A stretch of DNA of 5,477 nucleotides from Acetobacteraceae bacterium (GTDB lineage: Bacteria; Pseudomonadota; Alphaproteobacteria; Acetobacterales; Acetobacteraceae): assembly GCA_027323595.1 (NCBI GenBank), contig DAHWBL010000317.1:1-5477 (forward strand), read 5' to 3'. The position numbers were made by a program, and so were the translations under genes. Positions 4,670-5,477 of this stretch are shown in pieces. Under the pieces are notes generated by a model. The model saw only the letters and a program-made list of their open reading frames with translations. It was not told the DNA's origin and made no database searches. Each line of letters starts with the position of its first letter. Within the stretch, counting starts at the first letter, position 1.

Positions 4670-5477
4670 CCTGGTGTCCCGCGTCCGCCAGGATCATCTC
4701 GGCGGCTTTTTCGGCGATCATCATCACCGGCGCCTGGGTGTTGCCCGAGGTGATGGTGGGCATGATCGAGGCATCCACCACGCGCACCCCCGCGATGCCG
4801 CGCAGGCGCAGCCACGGGTCCACCACCGCGCCCGGATCGGAGCCCATGCGACAGGTGCCGACCGGGTGGAAGATGGTGGTGCCGATGCGTCCGGCGGCCT
4901 CGGCGAGTTCCGCGTCGGTTTGCGCCTCCGGCCCGGGCAGGAACTCCGCCGGCGCGAAGGCCGCCAGCGCCGGGGCGGCGGCGATGCGGCGGGTGAGGCG
5001 GATGGCGGCGACGGCCACCGCGCGATCCGCCTCGGTGGCGAGATAGTTCGGCGCGATCACCGGCTTGGAGGTCGGGTCGGCGTCGCGCGGGCGCACCTCG
5101 CCGCGGCTGGTCGGGCGCAGGTTGCACACCGAGGCGGTGAAGGCGGGGAAGCGGTGCAGCGGCTCGCCGAACGCGTCGAGCGACAGCGGCTGGACGTGAT
5201 ATTGCAGGTCCGGCGTCGCCTTGGCCGGGTCGGAGCGGGTGAAGATGCCGAGCTGGCTCGGCGCCATGCTCATCGGGCCGCGCTGGCGCAGCAGATAATC
5301 GAGCCCGATGCGCAGGCGGCCGAGCGGGCTTGATGCCATCTCGTTCAGCGTGCGGGTGTTGCGCACGCGAAAGGCGCAGCGCAGTTGCAGATGGTCCTGC
5401 AGATTGCGGCCCACGCCGGGCAGGTCGTGGCGCGGCGTGATGCCGGCGGCGGCGAGCATGGCCGGGTCGCCGATGCC
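4656..5477 (-). CDS. GMC-family FAD-dependent oxidoreductase, C-terminal part (cut by window edge)
   Basis: The last 273 codons are present; the N-terminal FAD-binding Rossmann part lies beyond the window. The fragment opens with GIGDPAMLAAAGI, the end of GMC signature 2, then has HDLPGVGRNLQDH, typical of the family. The C-terminal domain has FHPVGTCRMG, whose His (codon 4868-4866) is the expected catalytic base, and SGNTQAPVMMIAEKAAEMI, whose Asn (codon 4742-4740) is the second active-site residue. WLRLRGIAGVRVVDASIMP between them is the FAD-contacting stretch. Such enzymes oxidise alcohols, choline, sugars or similar substrates, reducing a quinone or other acceptor. The substrate-domain stretch at about 5200-5110 (YHVQPLSLDAFGEPLHRFPAF) is not one I associate with true choline dehydrogenase, so I do not call betA. 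The reading frame is open through the fragment. The stop overlaps the mini-ORF leading to pncC, so it belongs to the same transcript. Confidence 0.93.
   Translation of the reverse strand, partial: GIGDPAMLAAAGITPRHDLPGVGRNLQDHLQLRCAFRVRNTRTLNEMASSPLGRLRIGLDYLLRQRGPMSMAPSQLGIFTRSDPAKATPDLQYHVQPLSLDAFGEPLHRFPAFTASVCNLRPTSRGEVRPRDADPTSKPVIAPNYLATEADRAVAVAAIRLTRRIAAAPALAAFAPAEFLPGPEAQTDAELAEAAGRIGTTIFHPVGTCRMGSDPGAVVDPWLRLRGIAGVRVVDASIMPTITSGNTQAPVMMIAEKAAEMILADAGHQARAA

Noticed and set aside
4656..5477. Assignment of the GMC fragment as choline dehydrogenase (betA)
   Set aside because: Only shared GMC motifs are visible; no betaine-aldehyde dehydrogenase or betI gene is nearby, and the substrate-domain sequence gives no specific support.

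Overview
The window looks like chromosomal DNA from a GC-rich alphaproteobacterium. By eye the GC content is near 70%, and almost all third codon positions are G or C in the clear genes. The protein types (an alphaproteobacterial-style PssA, a PSD-A class decarboxylase with a GS cleavage site, an SbmA/YddA-like transporter) would fit Rhodospirillales, perhaps Acetobacteraceae. That family-level placement is a weak inference. No tRNA, rRNA, CRISPR array or mobile element is visible.

Every credible gene lies on the minus strand, so transcription runs from high to low coordinates. In that order: the C-terminal part of a GMC-family FAD oxidoreductase (enters at 5477, ends at 4656); a 10-codon mini-ORF bridging to the next gene; a stand-alone CinA C-terminal domain protein, PncC (4630-4148); a small DUF3253 protein (4137-3874); an SbmA/YddA-type ABC transporter with fused permease and ATPase (3870-2107); a 161-bp gap holding a weak hairpin and a possible 51-codon ORF; phosphatidylserine decarboxylase Psd (1945-1268); phosphatidylserine synthase PssA (1262-543); and the N-terminal 181 codons of an acyltransferase-3 membrane protein (543-1, continuing past the window edge).

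PssA makes phosphatidylserine from CDP-diacylglycerol and serine, and Psd decarboxylates it to phosphatidylethanolamine, so the two adjacent genes form a complete PE branch. The following acyltransferase overlaps pssA by one base and is probably co-translated. The upstream group (GMC oxidoreductase, PncC, DUF3253, transporter) has no obvious single pathway, but its spacings are 10 bp or less and it looks like one transcript.

I see no clear new system. The most unusual signals are at gene junctions. One is a 15-bp direct repeat that recreates the stop/start overlap between the GMC gene and pncC and makes a 10-codon ORF with ATGA overlaps at both ends. The other is a 51-codon ORF, with its own Shine-Dalgarno-like sequence, ending in an ATGA overlap on the psd start, where psd itself has no visible ribosome binding site. 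If both small ORFs are translated, no untranslated gap in the window exceeds 10 bases.
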